Below, in pieces: positions 1 to 11,300 of a stretch of DNA of 33,714 nt. Below the pieces are notes generated by a model. The model did not search any database. It had not been told where the DNA came from and was given only the letters and a program-made list of their open reading frames with translations. The position numbers and the translations under genes were made by a program. The stretch's first letter is position 1, and every line of letters begins with the position of its first letter. This DNA is from Rhodanobacteraceae bacterium (GTDB lineage: Bacteria > Pseudomonadota > Gammaproteobacteria > Xanthomonadales > Rhodanobacteraceae), in contig JAICHS010000003.1 in assembly GCA_025924775.1 (NCBI GenBank), positions 1 through 33,714 on the forward strand, in the 5' to 3' direction.

Positions 1-261
1 ACCGGCCTCAACCGTGCCGCCAAGGCGCTGCCGCGGACAATGGCCAAGCCGGAACTGGTCGAAATGCCGAAGCCGACGCGGGTCCTGCGCACCGGCACCG
101 ACAACGGCGTGGTGGGCTTTGCGGCCCAGCCGGAAGCCGTGGCGATGCCTGCAATGGGGCGCAACGCGGTGGCCGTGCCGGCCGGCAAACCGGCCGCGGA
201 GGCGGCGGGCGTACCCGACTATCTGGACATTCCGGCGTTCCTGCGTCGCCAGGCGGACTAG
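1..261 (+). CDS. ftsZ: Cell division protein FtsZ, C-terminal end (5' part outside window)
   Basis: This is the last 86 codons of FtsZ, the tubulin-like GTPase that forms the cytokinetic ring. The frame is open from base 1, beginning TGLNRAAK, which matches the end of the FtsZ C-terminal domain (the ATG-like phrase of the globular core). A variable Ala/Pro-rich linker of about 60 residues follows. The extreme C-terminus is DYLDIPAFLRRQAD, the conserved tail peptide that binds FtsA, ZipA and MinC. The downstream neighbour is lpxC on the same strand, as in other gammaproteobacterial division/cell-wall clusters, but separated by an unusually long 500 bp spacer. The call rests on the tail peptide and on gene order; the GTPase domain is not in the window. 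Confidence 0.93.
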   Translation, partial: TGLNRAAKALPRTMAKPELVEMPKPTRVLRTGTDNGVVGFAAQPEAVAMPAMGRNAVAVPAGKPAAEAAGVPDYLDIPAFLRRQAD

Positions 262-280
262 CGGATAGCCAGGGCCGCAA

Positions 281-314
281 GTGAACTGTCGGACTCCCGT
301 CCCCGACAGTTCAC
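281..314 (+). terminator. Perfect 12-bp hairpin just after ftsZ
   Basis: The arms GTGAACTGTCGG (281-292) and CCGACAGTTCAC (303-314) are perfectly complementary around a 10-nt loop. The hairpin starts 20 nt after the ftsZ stop codon. No T-tract follows, so it is either an atypical terminator, an mRNA 3'-end stabiliser or a REP-like palindrome rather than a classic Rho-independent terminator. Confidence 0.5.
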
Positions 315-342
315 GATGTTGCCGTGGGTGTGGCAAGCAACC

Positions 343-550
343 ATCCATGGTGCTTGAAGCCGGCCCAGCCGTCCTTGGCTGGTCGCTCACGCGGGCACGC
401 GATGCCACTGGCATCGCGTAAACGCCCGCCTTCGCCCCGGCAGTTCACGGGGCTGCTATGAACGTGAAAAGCTGTCATCCATGATGCTTGGCACCGGTCC
501 AGCCGTCCCTGGCTGGGTGCCCAGGCGTAAACGCCCGCCTTCGCCCCGGC
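343..550 (+). repeat. Two imperfect direct repeats in the ftsZ-lpxC spacer, each with a hairpin
   Basis: The 499-bp gap between ftsZ and lpxC has no convincing gene. A 40-bp block at 343-382 recurs at 477-516 with few mismatches, and a 24-bp block at 418-441 recurs essentially exactly at 527-550. Each 40-bp block contains the inverted repeat CCAGCC-N6-GGCTGG (365-382 and 499-516), so each can form a hairpin. This looks like a duplicated small palindromic intergenic repeat of REP type. No named family is recognised. Confidence 0.65.
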
Positions 551-689
551 GGTGCGGGCGGATTTTCCATCTACGGGAACCCGGCCGCCTCCGACGCGGT
601 CACTGTCCACCGGGGGCGGCGTTCAGGTATTTCCACCCTGCGGGTGCGGACACCCGTCATATACCGGTTAACTAAACGCACGAGTCCAC

Positions 690-718
690 TTTATTCGGGC
701 TGTCAACCGTGATAGCAT
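690..718 (+). promoter_or_regulatory. Candidate lpxC promoter (extended -10)
   Basis: TG-A-TAGCAT at 710-718 resembles an extended -10, with a weak TTTATT at 690-695 in the -35 position (17-bp spacer). It lies about 40 nt before the lpxC ATG in the most AT-rich part of the spacer. lpxC commonly has its own promoter in gammaproteobacteria. The match is modest. Confidence 0.35.
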
Positions 719-760
719 CGCCCACGTTTTAGCGTTTGCCTAACAGGATTCCAACGAAAA

Positions 761-1672
761 ATGATCAAGCAGCGCACGCTCAAAAACGTGATCCGCGCGA
801 CGGGCGTGGGCTTGCACACGGGTGAGAAGGTGTACATGACCCTGCGTCCCGCGGCGGCCAACACCGGCATCGTGTTCCGCCGCACCGACCTTCCGGAACC
901 GGTGATCATCCCGGCGCGTTGCGAACACGTGGGTGATACGCGCCTGTCCAGCACGCTGGTTCAGGATGGCGTACGGGTGGGTACGGTGGAGCACCTGATG
1001 TCGGCGATGGCTGGCCTCGGCATCGACAACGCCTACGTCGACTTGTCCGCGTCGGAAGTGCCGATCATGGATGGCAGCGCGGGGCCATTCGTGTTCCTGC
1101 TGCAGTCGGCGGGCATCGAGGAGCAGGCCGCGCCCAAGCGCTTCATCCGCATCAAGAAGCCGGTGAAGGTCGAGGACGGCGACAAGTGGGCCGAGTTCAA
1201 GCCGTTCGACGGCTTCAAGGTCGGCTTCTCCATCGAGTTCCACCACCCCATTTTCTCGCGCCGCGCCTCGCGTGCCGAGATCGATTTCTCCACGACTTCG
1301 TTCGTGAAAGAAGTCAGCCGCGCGCGCACCTTCGGCTTCATGCGCGACATTGAGATGCTGCGCGAAAAGAACCTGGCGCTGGGTGGCTCGATGGACAACG
1401 CCATCGTGCTGGACGACTACCGCGTGCTGAACGAGGACGGCCTGCGTTACGAGGACGAGTTCGTCAAGCACAAGATCCTCGACGCCATCGGTGACCTTTA
1501 CCTGCTGGGTCACAGCTTGATCGGTGCGTTCTTTGGCCACAAGTCGGGTCACCAGTTGAACAATCAGCTGTTGCGTGCCCTGCTGGCCGACAAGTCCGCG
1601 TGGGAAGAGGTCACCTTCGACGACCCGGCGCTGGCACCGATCTCCTACGCGCATCCTGCCCAGGCGGTGTAG
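761..1672 (+). CDS. lpxC: UDP-3-O-acyl-N-acetylglucosamine deacetylase
   Basis: LpxC is the Zn-dependent cytosolic deacetylase that performs the committed step of lipid A synthesis, removing acetate from UDP-3-O-(hydroxyacyl)-GlcNAc. The 303-residue length is normal. The N-terminus [11 protein letters not shown] and the GVGLHTG segment are typical. Zinc ligands are visible as H78 in GTVEHLMSA, and H237 and D241 in [10 protein letters not shown]. The catalytic H264 lies in [11 protein letters not shown]. The start at 761 fits the family N-terminus; only a weak AGGA (745-748) precedes it. It follows ftsZ on the same strand, the conserved order, but probably has its own promoter given the 500-bp spacer. 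In E. coli LpxC is controlled by FtsH proteolysis; nothing here addresses that. Confidence 0.98.
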   Translation: MIKQRTLKNVIRATGVGLHTGEKVYMTLRPAAANTGIVFRRTDLPEPVIIPARCEHVGDTRLSSTLVQDGVRVGTVEHLMSAMAGLGIDNAYVDLSASEVPIMDGSAGPFVFLLQSAGIEEQAAPKRFIRIKKPVKVEDGDKWAEFKPFDGFKVGFSIEFHHPIFSRRASRAEIDFSTTSFVKEVSRARTFGFMRDIEMLREKNLALGGSMDNAIVLDDYRVLNEDGLRYEDEFVKHKILDAIGDLYLLGHSLIGAFFGHKSGHQLNNQLLRALLADKSAWEEVTFDDPALAPISYAHPAQAV

Positions 1673-1676
1673 GTGC

Positions 1677-1780
1677 GGTCATTCCTGATCGCGGCTTCGT
1701 TGGGGCAATCCCACGGAGCGAGCCGCTTTCGGCGATGTGACTCCGGAACGGGCTTCCTGCCCTGACTTTTTGCGAGAGCC
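1677..1780 (+). repeat. Dispersed ~105-bp intergenic repeat, copy 1 (tandem with copy 2)
   Basis: The 383-bp gap between the convergent lpxC and dciA contains two tandem units and no gene. Unit 1 has the family's 5' module CCTGATCGCGGCTTCGTTGG (1684-1703) and 3' module beginning CCGGAACG (1743-1750) and continuing CCTGACTTTTTGC (1760-1772). The same two modules occur at 3488, 15038 and 17126. Confidence 0.7.
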
Positions 1781-1782
1781 CT

Positions 1783-1887
1783 GCGATCAACCCCTGATCG
1801 CGGCTGCGTTGGAGCAATCCACGGGGTGGGCAACTCCGAGCGCGTGGCTCCGAACGACTTTCCTGTCTTGGCTTCTCGCAACGGCCG
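1783..1887 (+). repeat. Dispersed ~105-bp intergenic repeat, copy 2 (tandem)
   Basis: The second unit directly follows the first. Its 5' module is CCTGATCGCGGCTGCGTTGG (1793-1812), and a diverged 3' module CCGAACGACTTTCCTGTCTT lies at 1850-1869. It is alignable with copy 1 over its length, although the 3' half is more diverged than in the other copies. Confidence 0.65.
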
Positions 1888-1999
1888 TTTCGGTCGGGCC
1901 CGTTGACGCGTCCGTAGATCGTGGGTGTGCCTGTCCCCCGACAACTTTCCGGAATTGTGACTTTTCTCTGACTTTGGCCTGCGCGTCCGGCCCGCGGCG

Positions 2000-2008
2000 T
2001 GTTATAAC
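2000..2008 (+). promoter_or_regulatory. Possible extended -10 promoter antisense to dciA
   Basis: TGTTATAAC is a good extended -10 in an otherwise GC-rich stretch, pointing rightward. Transcripts from it would run antisense through dciA towards the M23 peptidase and secA. No -35 is evident at the correct spacing. It may be the distal promoter of the M23-secA unit. This is motif evidence only. Confidence 0.3.
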
Positions 2009-2055
2009 GTCCGCTTCCGCCGGTGGAACGAGGGGGCGGTACCGGCCAGCGAGCG

Positions 2056-2550
2056 TCACGTGTCCGTCGGGTTGTCCGCCAGGGCGGCCAATTCGAGGAA
2101 CAGAGCCCGCAGGTCCGGATCGGAAACGGCCATGGCAGCCGCGCGTATGTGTTGCGCGGTCTGCGGAGAAGCTGGCCGCGGGGTGGCGGAGTCCTCGTTG
2201 GGTGCCTGGATCGGCATCACCTTGGTCGTGACGGAAGTCGCGGCCAGGCCAAGGCCGTGTACGGCCGCAAGAATGCCCGCCTGGTCCATGCGGGCACGGC
2301 TCGCCCAGACGGGCGACTCGACCAGCAGCAGGACGCGATCGTTGCGCAGGCCGGCATGACTGACGTGCTTGCGCAGTGGCATCGGCAACAGCGGAACAAT
2401 TTGTTGGCTCAGGCGGTCAACTTCGCGTGCCCGGGCCGTCAGGTCGGCGACCGGCGCGCATTGTGAAAGCGGCGTCGGGCCGCGGGTGTCGCGGGGCGGT
2501 AGCGGTCGGACAGGAGACAAACGACGATGATCCACGAGTGCAACTGACAT
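2056..2550 (-). CDS. dciA: DciA-type replicative helicase loader (DUF721)
   Basis: This 164-residue protein is of the DciA/DUF721 type, the ancestral loader of DnaB helicase in bacteria lacking DnaC. The diagnostic region is the KH-like core: a helix with LSQQIVPLLPMPLRKHV, then LRNDRVLLLVESPVWASRAR, the basic DNA/helicase-binding surface. A variable acidic/Pro-rich tail follows. The start is uncertain. ATG at 2550 or 2556, or GTG at 2535, are all in frame, and the long upstream extension to 2826 would run antisense through the peptidase gene and is rejected. It diverges from the M23 peptidase gene with overlapping start codons and converges on lpxC. A DUF721 gene beside lpxC/secA is the usual arrangement in Xanthomonadales. 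Confidence 0.85.
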   Translation of the reverse strand: MSVALVDHRRLSPVRPLPPRDTRGPTPLSQCAPVADLTARAREVDRLSQQIVPLLPMPLRKHVSHAGLRNDRVLLLVESPVWASRARMDQAGILAAVHGLGLAATSVTTKVMPIQAPNEDSATPRPASPQTAQHIRAAAMAVSDPDLRALFLELAALADNPTDT

Positions 2551-2551
2551 G
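2511..2551 (+). promoter_or_regulatory. Strong SD with a 6-codon leader ORF abutting the M23 peptidase start
   Basis: The best Shine-Dalgarno (CAGGAG, 2511-2516) sits 10 nt before an ATG at 2527 that opens only a six-codon ORF, MIHECN, stopping with TGA at 2545-2547. The peptidase ATG follows after a single base at 2549. This geometry suggests that the peptidase is translated by reinitiation after the leader ORF. The alternative is that the spacing is coincidental. Confidence 0.4.
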
Positions 2552-3481
2552 GGCATGATACTGGTGGCCCGCTCGCAGCGGTGCGCGGTTTCGGATACGT
2601 GGCTGACCAACCGCCGCCAGGCGAACCGTCGGTTGCAATGGCGCCTGCTGTTGGGCGTGGCCCTGTGCATCGTCACCAGCGCTACGCTTGCCGTGTGGAT
2701 CGTGAGTCCCGGTAGCCGCACCTTGGCCAAGGTCGATTCCCTGCGCCAGCAGGTCGCCTCGCAGAAGGTCGAATTGCAGCAGGTACGCGACAACGCCCAG
2801 CAGGACATCAACCGGATGGCCATCAAGCTGGGTGAATTGCAGGCCGACTCCGCGCGCCTTGACGCATTGGGTCAGCGCTTGGTGGCGGCGGGCAAGCTGG
2901 ATCCCAAGGAATTCGATTTCAGCGAGTCGCCTGGCATCGGCGGCCCGGAAAACGCCGTCCCGCCCACCCGTTCGCTGCCATTCGACCTGACCGTCAGCAT
3001 GGAACAATTGGCGCAGCGGTTCGACAACCAGCAGAACCAGCTGGGCGTGCTGCAATCGCTGCTCACCGATCGCGAGGTCGCGGCCAGCCTGGTTCCCGCC
3101 GGCATGCCGGTGAATGACGGCTACGTTTCCTCGCCCTACGGTTACCGCATCGATCCGTTCACCGGGCGCCGGAGTTTCCACCCGGGCCTGGACATCGGGG
3201 TGCCGTTCGGCACGCAGGTGCACTCGGTCGCGGCGGGCGTGGTCACCTACGCGGGTGTGCGCGACGGCTACGGCAAGGTGGTCGAAATCGACCACGGCGA
3301 CGGCTACATGACGCGCTACGCCCACAACAGCAAGCTGCTGGCGCACGTGGGCGAGCACGTCCACGCGGGCGAGGTCATCTCGGATGCCGGCTCCACGGGC
3401 CGTTCGACCGGCCCGCACGTGCACTTCGAGGTCTGGCACGACGGCAAACTGGTGAACCCGATCGCGTACGTGCGCAGGTAG
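2549..3481 (+). CDS. M23 family (LytM) membrane-anchored peptidoglycan peptidase
   Basis: This 310-residue inner-membrane protein has a periplasmic LytM/M23 zinc endopeptidase domain that would cleave peptide cross-links or activate amidases. In order it has a short cytoplasmic N-terminus, one transmembrane helix at about 33-53, a coiled coil at about 57-115, a linker, and an M23 domain at about 185-305. Zinc ligands are H211 and D215 (HPGLD) and H292 (HVHFE), with catalytic H259 (RYAHN). All are present, so it should be active and not a degenerate EnvC-type activator. Its position between lpxC/dciA and secA is conserved in Xanthomonadales. ATG 2549 and ATG 2555 are both possible starts. The start codon overlaps that of the divergent dciA. 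Confidence 0.92.
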   Translation: MGMILVARSQRCAVSDTWLTNRRQANRRLQWRLLLGVALCIVTSATLAVWIVSPGSRTLAKVDSLRQQVASQKVELQQVRDNAQQDINRMAIKLGELQADSARLDALGQRLVAAGKLDPKEFDFSESPGIGGPENAVPPTRSLPFDLTVSMEQLAQRFDNQQNQLGVLQSLLTDREVAASLVPAGMPVNDGYVSSPYGYRIDPFTGRRSFHPGLDIGVPFGTQVHSVAAGVVTYAGVRDGYGKVVEIDHGDGYMTRYAHNSKLLAHVGEHVHAGEVISDAGSTGRSTGPHVHFEVWHDGKLVNPIAYVRR

Positions 3482-3487
3482 ATTTTG

Positions 3488-3597
3488 CGGTCGTCCATGA
3501 TTGCGGCTTTGCCGAAGTGTGGGTGCAATGGGTGGCTTTGTGGGTCACCAGCACCGGAGCGCCCATCCATGGGCTGACTTTCCACAAAAGCCGCTCC
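3488..3597 (+). repeat. Dispersed ~110-bp intergenic repeat, copy 3
   Basis: This copy lies in the 269-bp gap between the M23 peptidase and secA. Its 5' module (GTCCATGATTGCGGCTTTG, 3493-3511) and 3' module (CATCCATGGGCTGACTTTCC, 3564-3583) match the family. The ends are complementary: GCGGCTTT at 3503-3510 pairs with AAAGCCGC at 3587-3594, so the transcript could fold into a long hairpin. Confidence 0.7.
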
Positions 3598-3750
3598 GGG
3601 TGGGGGCGCCGACTCGCCGGACGCGTTGCCACCCCCGCAACGGCTTGAAATCCGCCAAATTTGCCGCCATCACTAGGCGCGGGCGATGTGTCCTTTTATC
3701 ATGCCCGATTGACTTTCAACCGCAGCCCCGGAACCGCGAATCCCAGTCCG

Positions 3751-6513
<2,763 letters not shown>

Positions 6514-6660
6514 GAGCAGCGCGGTTTTTCGCGACGGCGACAAGCGTGCGGTTGACGCTGCGTTGCAGCCGCGCACCAATGGCTGGGCGGGTTGCGTTGG
6601 CGAAAGCCTGCGGGAACAACCCAAGGTCTTGTCGCCGGTGACCGCGCGGGCCGTGCGGAT

Positions 6661-7566
6661 TCAGCCCGTTGAACGGCCAGGACGAGCAGCAAGCGTTTTG
6701 CGGGGCCGTTGCGACTTCGCTTCGCGCTGCAACAGGTTTTGCTTGCGCGCGACGCCCCAGCGCCAGCCACCGAGGCTGCCGTCCGCGCGCACCACGCGAT
6801 GGCAAGGCACGATCAGCGCGAGCTTGTTGCTGCCGCAGGCGTGGCCGACGGCGCGGGCGGCGCCGGGCTCGCCGATGGCGCGGGCGACTTCGGCATAGCT
6901 TCGGGTTTCGCCGGCGGGGATGTGCGTCAGGGCCTGCCACACGCGCCATTGGAACGCGGTGGCGGTGACGTCCACGGGCGGCAGGCTTGGCGCTACGCGC
7001 GGGTTTTTCCGGTCGGAAAATTCGGCAGCGACGCGGTCCAGCACCGCCGCAAGCCACTCGTCGCGGCCGGCATCGACGCGCTGCAGCGTGGCCCCGGGAA
7101 ACTCCTCTCGCAATGCGGTCAGCAGGCGTGCATCGTCGTCGCCCAACGCCACCTCGCAGATGCCGCGCGTGGTCGCCGCCACCAGCACCCGGCCGAGTGG
7201 CGAGCGTGCCGTGGTGTAGCGAATCGCGATGCCCTTGCCACCTTCGCGATAGCGCGCAGGCGGCATGCCCAGCAGGCGGTCCGCGTGTTCGTACACGCGG
7301 CTGGGCGAGCCGAAACCCGCGGCATACACCGCGTCGGTCACGCTGTCGCCCTTGCGCAGTTGGGCCTTCAGGTCGGCAAACCGGCGCGTGCGCGCGTATT
7401 CGGCGGGCGACACGCCGAAGCGGCGCCGGAACCTGCGCTGCAGGTATGCGGGCGAAAGCCCGATGCTTGCCGCAAGTTCGCGCAGCGATGGCGCTTGCGC
7501 GCCGTGGTCGAGTTGTTCGCGGGCGCGTTCGAGTGGATCGGATCGTTTGCCGTTGGATGCGTTCAT
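6661..7566 (-). CDS. Ada-like AraC-type regulator fused to O6-methylguanine-DNA methyltransferase
   Basis: This two-domain protein (301 residues from ATG 7566) has an AraC/XylS-type double helix-turn-helix (about 15-110) followed by an O6-alkylguanine-DNA alkyltransferase domain (about 115-280). The suicide cysteine is C255 in VPCHRVVRADG. The typical SNKLALIVPCHR and GWRWGVARKQNLL segments are present. It lacks the N-terminal zinc methylphosphotriester-sensing domain of E. coli Ada, so the classic activation switch is absent. It could repair O6-methylguanine and bind DNA, but how it senses damage is unclear. An alternative ATG at 7602 adds 12 residues, and neither start has a good Shine-Dalgarno. 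It lies downstream of, and probably in one operon with, the small membrane protein at 7613-7894, and it converges on secA. Confidence 0.88.
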   Translation of the reverse strand: MNASNGKRSDPLERAREQLDHGAQAPSLRELAASIGLSPAYLQRRFRRRFGVSPAEYARTRRFADLKAQLRKGDSVTDAVYAAGFGSPSRVYEHADRLLGMPPARYREGGKGIAIRYTTARSPLGRVLVAATTRGICEVALGDDDARLLTALREEFPGATLQRVDAGRDEWLAAVLDRVAAEFSDRKNPRVAPSLPPVDVTATAFQWRVWQALTHIPAGETRSYAEVARAIGEPGAARAVGHACGSNKLALIVPCHRVVRADGSLGGWRWGVARKQNLLQREAKSQRPRKTLAARPGRSTG

Positions 7567-7612
7567 GCGGCCATGTTGCGACGCCGGGCGCGCGGCCGCC
7601 ATCCGGATCTTG

Positions 7613-7894
7613 TCATTCCGGACGCGGCAGTTCGGCGCGTGCGCGTGGTGACACCACCGAGAATTCGCCCTCGATGATCGACGGGTCGGGCGTGGTTGAC
7701 GCGTGTCGTGACCGCCAGCGGCGCACGGCCAGTGTCAATGCGGCCACTGCCAGGACCGCGGCCCCCAGCACCAGGCCCGCCGTCGCCAGCACCGCCAGCA
7801 CGATCAGGCCACCCACGACCGCCAACACGCGCAGCAGTGGATGCCGGGGCAAGGGTGGAAAAATGAATTGGGCGCGCATCGGCTGGACCCGCAT
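7613..7894 (-). CDS. Small integral membrane protein, unknown function
   Basis: This 93-residue protein has one long hydrophobic stretch at about 20-58, enough for two closely spaced transmembrane helices. A basic RRWRSRH segment and a soluble tail containing IIEGEFSVV follow. The tail motif and the positive-inside pattern argue for a real gene rather than a random frame. ATG 7894 and ATG 7879 are both possible. It is transcribed towards the Ada-like gene and diverges from the Rieske gene with a 63-bp spacer. I do not recognise a functional family. Confidence 0.65.
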   Translation of the reverse strand: MRVQPMRAQFIFPPLPRHPLLRVLAVVGGLIVLAVLATAGLVLGAAVLAVAALTLAVRRWRSRHASTTPDPSIIEGEFSVVSPRARAELPRPE

Positions 7895-7957
7895 GGCAGA
7901 ATGGCACCTTCAACCATGCGGCCGCGCGGCCGCGGAAACAAGTGCCGGGAGCCGCAG

Positions 7958-8299
7958 ATGGACATGACCGCCCTTGACCCGTTCCTGTGCCGCCTGGACG
8001 ACATTCCCGACGGTGGCGTGCTGGGCGTGGACCCGCCGGATCCGGAAGGCGAGCCACTGTTGCTGGCGCGCCACGGCAATTCCGTGCAGGCGTGGCTGAA
8101 CGTGTGCCCGCATGCGGGCCGCCGCATGGACTACGCGCCCGGGCTGTTCCTGGTGAAGGACGACAAGCTGACCTGCGCGGTGCATGGCGCCACCTTTGCC
8201 CTGCGCGAGGCCGGCCTGTGCGTGGCCGGCCCCTGCCGCGGGCAGTCGCTGGTCGCGGTGCGCGTGCAGGTGCGCGACGGCGTGGTGTCGCGCGCGTAA
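7958..8299 (+). CDS. Small Rieske [2Fe-2S] ferredoxin-type protein
   Basis: This 113-residue soluble protein consists essentially of one Rieske domain. The cluster ligands are C50-x-H52 in NVCPHAGRRM and C73-x2-H76 in LTCAVHGATF, so one Cys and one His per box as expected for a Rieske centre. It has no transmembrane anchor or signal, so it resembles stand-alone Rieske ferredoxins (NirD-like or dioxygenase-ferredoxin-like) rather than the bc1 subunit. ATG 7958 is chosen because GGGAG (7947-7951) sits 6 nt upstream; the open frame continues upstream without support. No oxygenase or reductase partner lies nearby, so its electron partner is unknown. It converges on purL. Confidence 0.88.
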   Translation: MDMTALDPFLCRLDDIPDGGVLGVDPPDPEGEPLLLARHGNSVQAWLNVCPHAGRRMDYAPGLFLVKDDKLTCAVHGATFALREAGLCVAGPCRGQSLVAVRVQVRDGVVSRA

Positions 8300-8386
8300 G
8301 GCATCAGCCGCGGCGTCCTCGTGTTTCCGCCGCTGCCCCTCTGAATGGATCGGGGGGATGGCTTCTGTGGATTGCGCGGTTGCGTG

Positions 8387-11300
8387 TCAGCCCACGAACG
8401 CGCGGGCGTTGCGGAAGATCCGCATCCAGGGCGAATCCTCGCCCCATTCACGCGGGTGCCAGCTCATCTGCGCGGTGCGGAACACGCGCTCGGGGTGCGG
8501 CATCAATATGGTCACGCGGCCGTCGGCGGCGGTGAACCCAGCCAGACCTTCGGGCGAACCGTTGGGGTTCAGGGGGAACACCTCGGTGGCTTTGCCGCGG
8601 TTGTCCACGAAGCGCACGCAGGCGGTGGCGCGGCCGGCCTTGTCACCATCGGCGAACACGGCGCGGCCTTCGCCGTGCGCCGTGACGATGGGGATGCGCG
8701 ATCCGGCCATGCCGCGGAACAGGATGGAGCCGGCGTCCAGCACTTCCAGCGTGACCAGGCGCGCCTCGTATTGTTCCGAAGCGTTGCGCTGGAACGTCGG
8801 CCAGTGCTCCGCGCCCGGAATGATGGATTTCAGTTGCGAGAGCATCTGGCAGCCGTTGCACATGCCGACTGCGAACTTGCTTTCGTCCGCGAAAAACGTG
8901 GCGAACGATTCGCGCAATTCGTCGTGATAGAGGATGGAGGCCGCCCAGCCGCGGCCGGCACCCAGCACGTCGCCGTAGGAAAAGCCGCCGCACGCCGCAA
9001 AACCCGCAAACTCCTCCAGCCGGTGGCGCCCTTCGACCAGGTCGCTCATGTGCACGTCGATGGCATCGAAGCCGGCGCGCGTGAACGCGGCCGCCATTTC
9101 CACCTGGCCGTTGACGCCCTGTTCGCGCAACACCGCAACGCGCGGGCGGGCACCTTTGGCGATGTACGGCGCGGCGATGTCATCGGCCGGATCGAATGAA
9201 AGCCTGGCGGTCAGCCCGGGATCGTCGTCATCGCAGCGCCAGTCACGTTCGGCGTCGGCGCTGGCGGGGTTGTCGCGCAGGCGTTGCATGGCATGGCTGG
9301 TTTCGTGCCACGCGCCCATCAGTTTCTGCCAGTTCCACTTGGCGACGGTTTCATCACCGACGTACAGTTTGATGCCGAGCTTGGCCTTGGGTCGCGCGAT
9401 CACGCGCGCCATGCCCGCCAGTCCGTGGGCCGCAACGATGGCGGCGAACGCAGCATGGTCGTCCGCGCGCACCTGCACCACCGCGCCGAGTTCCTCGTTG
9501 AACAGCGCGCGCAGCGCGCTGTCGGCCCAGTCATCCAGCACGATTTCGAGGCCGCAATGGCCCGCGAAGGCCATTTCCAGCAGCGTCACGATCACGCCGC
9601 CGTCGGAGCGGTCGTGGTACGCCAGCAACAGGTTTTGCGCGCAGGCGGCCCGAATGCCGTCGAACAGGTTGCGCAGGCGTGCAGGATCGTCGAAGTCGGG
9701 CGGCATGCCGCCGCCGCGTTCGTAGGCTTGCGTCAGCACCGATCCACCCAGGCGGTCGCGCCCGGCGCCGAGGTCGAGCAGCCAGAGCTCGGTGTCGCCG
9801 GCATCCATCCGCACTTGCGGCGTCAGCGTATTGCGCACATCGGCCACGCGCGCGAAGGCGCTGACGATCAACGACACCGGCGCGATGGTGCGCTGTTCGC
9901 GCTCGCCGTCGCGCCACAGCGTGCGCATCGACAGTGAATCCTTGCCGACGGGAATGGAAATGCCGAGCGGCGGACACAGCTGCTGCGACACCGCCTGCAC
10001 CGCGTCGAACAGCGCGGCGTCTTCGCCGGCGTGGCCGATCGCGGCCATCCAGTTGGCGGACAGCCGGACCTCGTCCAGTTTGGCCACCGGCGCCGCGATC
10101 AGGTTGGTCAGGGCCTCGCCCAGCGCCATGCGTGCCGAGGCCGCGCCATCCAGCACCGCGACCGGCGCGCGTTCGCCCATCGCCATCGCCTCGCCCGCGT
10201 AGCCCTCGAAGTCCGCCAGCGTCACCGCGCAGTCGGAAACCGGAACCTGCCACGGGCCGGCCAGCTGGTCACGCGCGCACAAGCCGCCCACGCTGCGGTC
10301 GCCGATGTGGATCAGGAACGCCTTGTCCGCCACCGCCGGCATCCGCAGCACGCGTTCGATCGCGTCGTCGAGGCCGATGCCGGTGAGGTCGGGAATGATG
10401 TCGAGCTGGGGCCTGACGCGGGTCGCGTCGCGCTGCATCCGCGGCGGCTTGCCCAGCAGCATCGCCAGGTCCATGTCGATCACTGTTTCTTTCCCTTCCC
10501 GCGCTTGCGGGGGAAGGGGCCCGGAAGGCAGATGGGGGGCAGTTTGCAAGCGCGAAACAATCAGGCGCTGTCCTTCCGTCGCCACTCCCACCGCTGCGAA
10601 CGGGCAACGCTCGCGCGCGCAGGTCGCGCGGAAGCGCTCGAGGTCGACGGGATGCACGCCCAGCACGTAGCGTTCCTGCGACTCGTTGCACCAGATCTGC
10701 ATGGGTGAAAGTTGCGGGTCGTCCGAGGGCACCGCGTCGAGGTCGATATCCCCGCCGACGCCCGAATCGTGCAGCAGTTCCGGGATCGCGTTGGACAGGC
10801 CGCCGGCGCCCACGTCGTGGATCGCGACGATGGGACTGGCCCCGCCGAAGGCGCAAGAGGCGTCGATGACCTCCTGGCAGCGCCGCTGCATTTCCGGGTT
10901 GTCGCGTTGCACCGACGCGTAGTCGAGCGCGGCGCTGGAAGCGCCGGCCGCCATCGATGACGCGGCGCCGCCACCCAGGCCGATCAGCATCGCGGGGCCG
11001 CCCAGCACGATCACGTGGTCGCCCGGCACCAGCTTGTTCTTTCGCACCAGCATCGGGCGGATGTTGGCGACGCCGCCGGCCAGCATGATCGGCTTGTCGT
11101 AGCCGTGGCGCATGCCGGGCGTGCCGGTCTCGAGTTCGAACGTGCGGAAATAACCCGCAAGGCAGGGCCGCCCGAATTCGTTGTTGAAACCGGCAGCGCC
11201 GAGCGGGCCGTCGCGCATGATCTCGAACGCGCTCGCGACGCGTGGCGGCAGCGGGCGTTCGGCTTCCCACGGCCGCGGCAGGTTGGGAATGCGCAGGTGC

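Noticed and set aside
740-1654. 304-codon frame antisense to lpxC
   Set aside because: lpxC has all its zinc and catalytic residues; the antisense frame shows no family features.
2551-2826. N-terminal extension of dciA to ATG 2826
   Set aside because: It would run antisense through the start and transmembrane helix of the M23 peptidase, has no DUF721 homology, and would make the protein 256 residues, far above family size.
3661-3750. Upstream extension of SecA by 30 residues
   Set aside because: It begins at TTG, has no SD, and the conserved SecA N-terminus begins at 3751.
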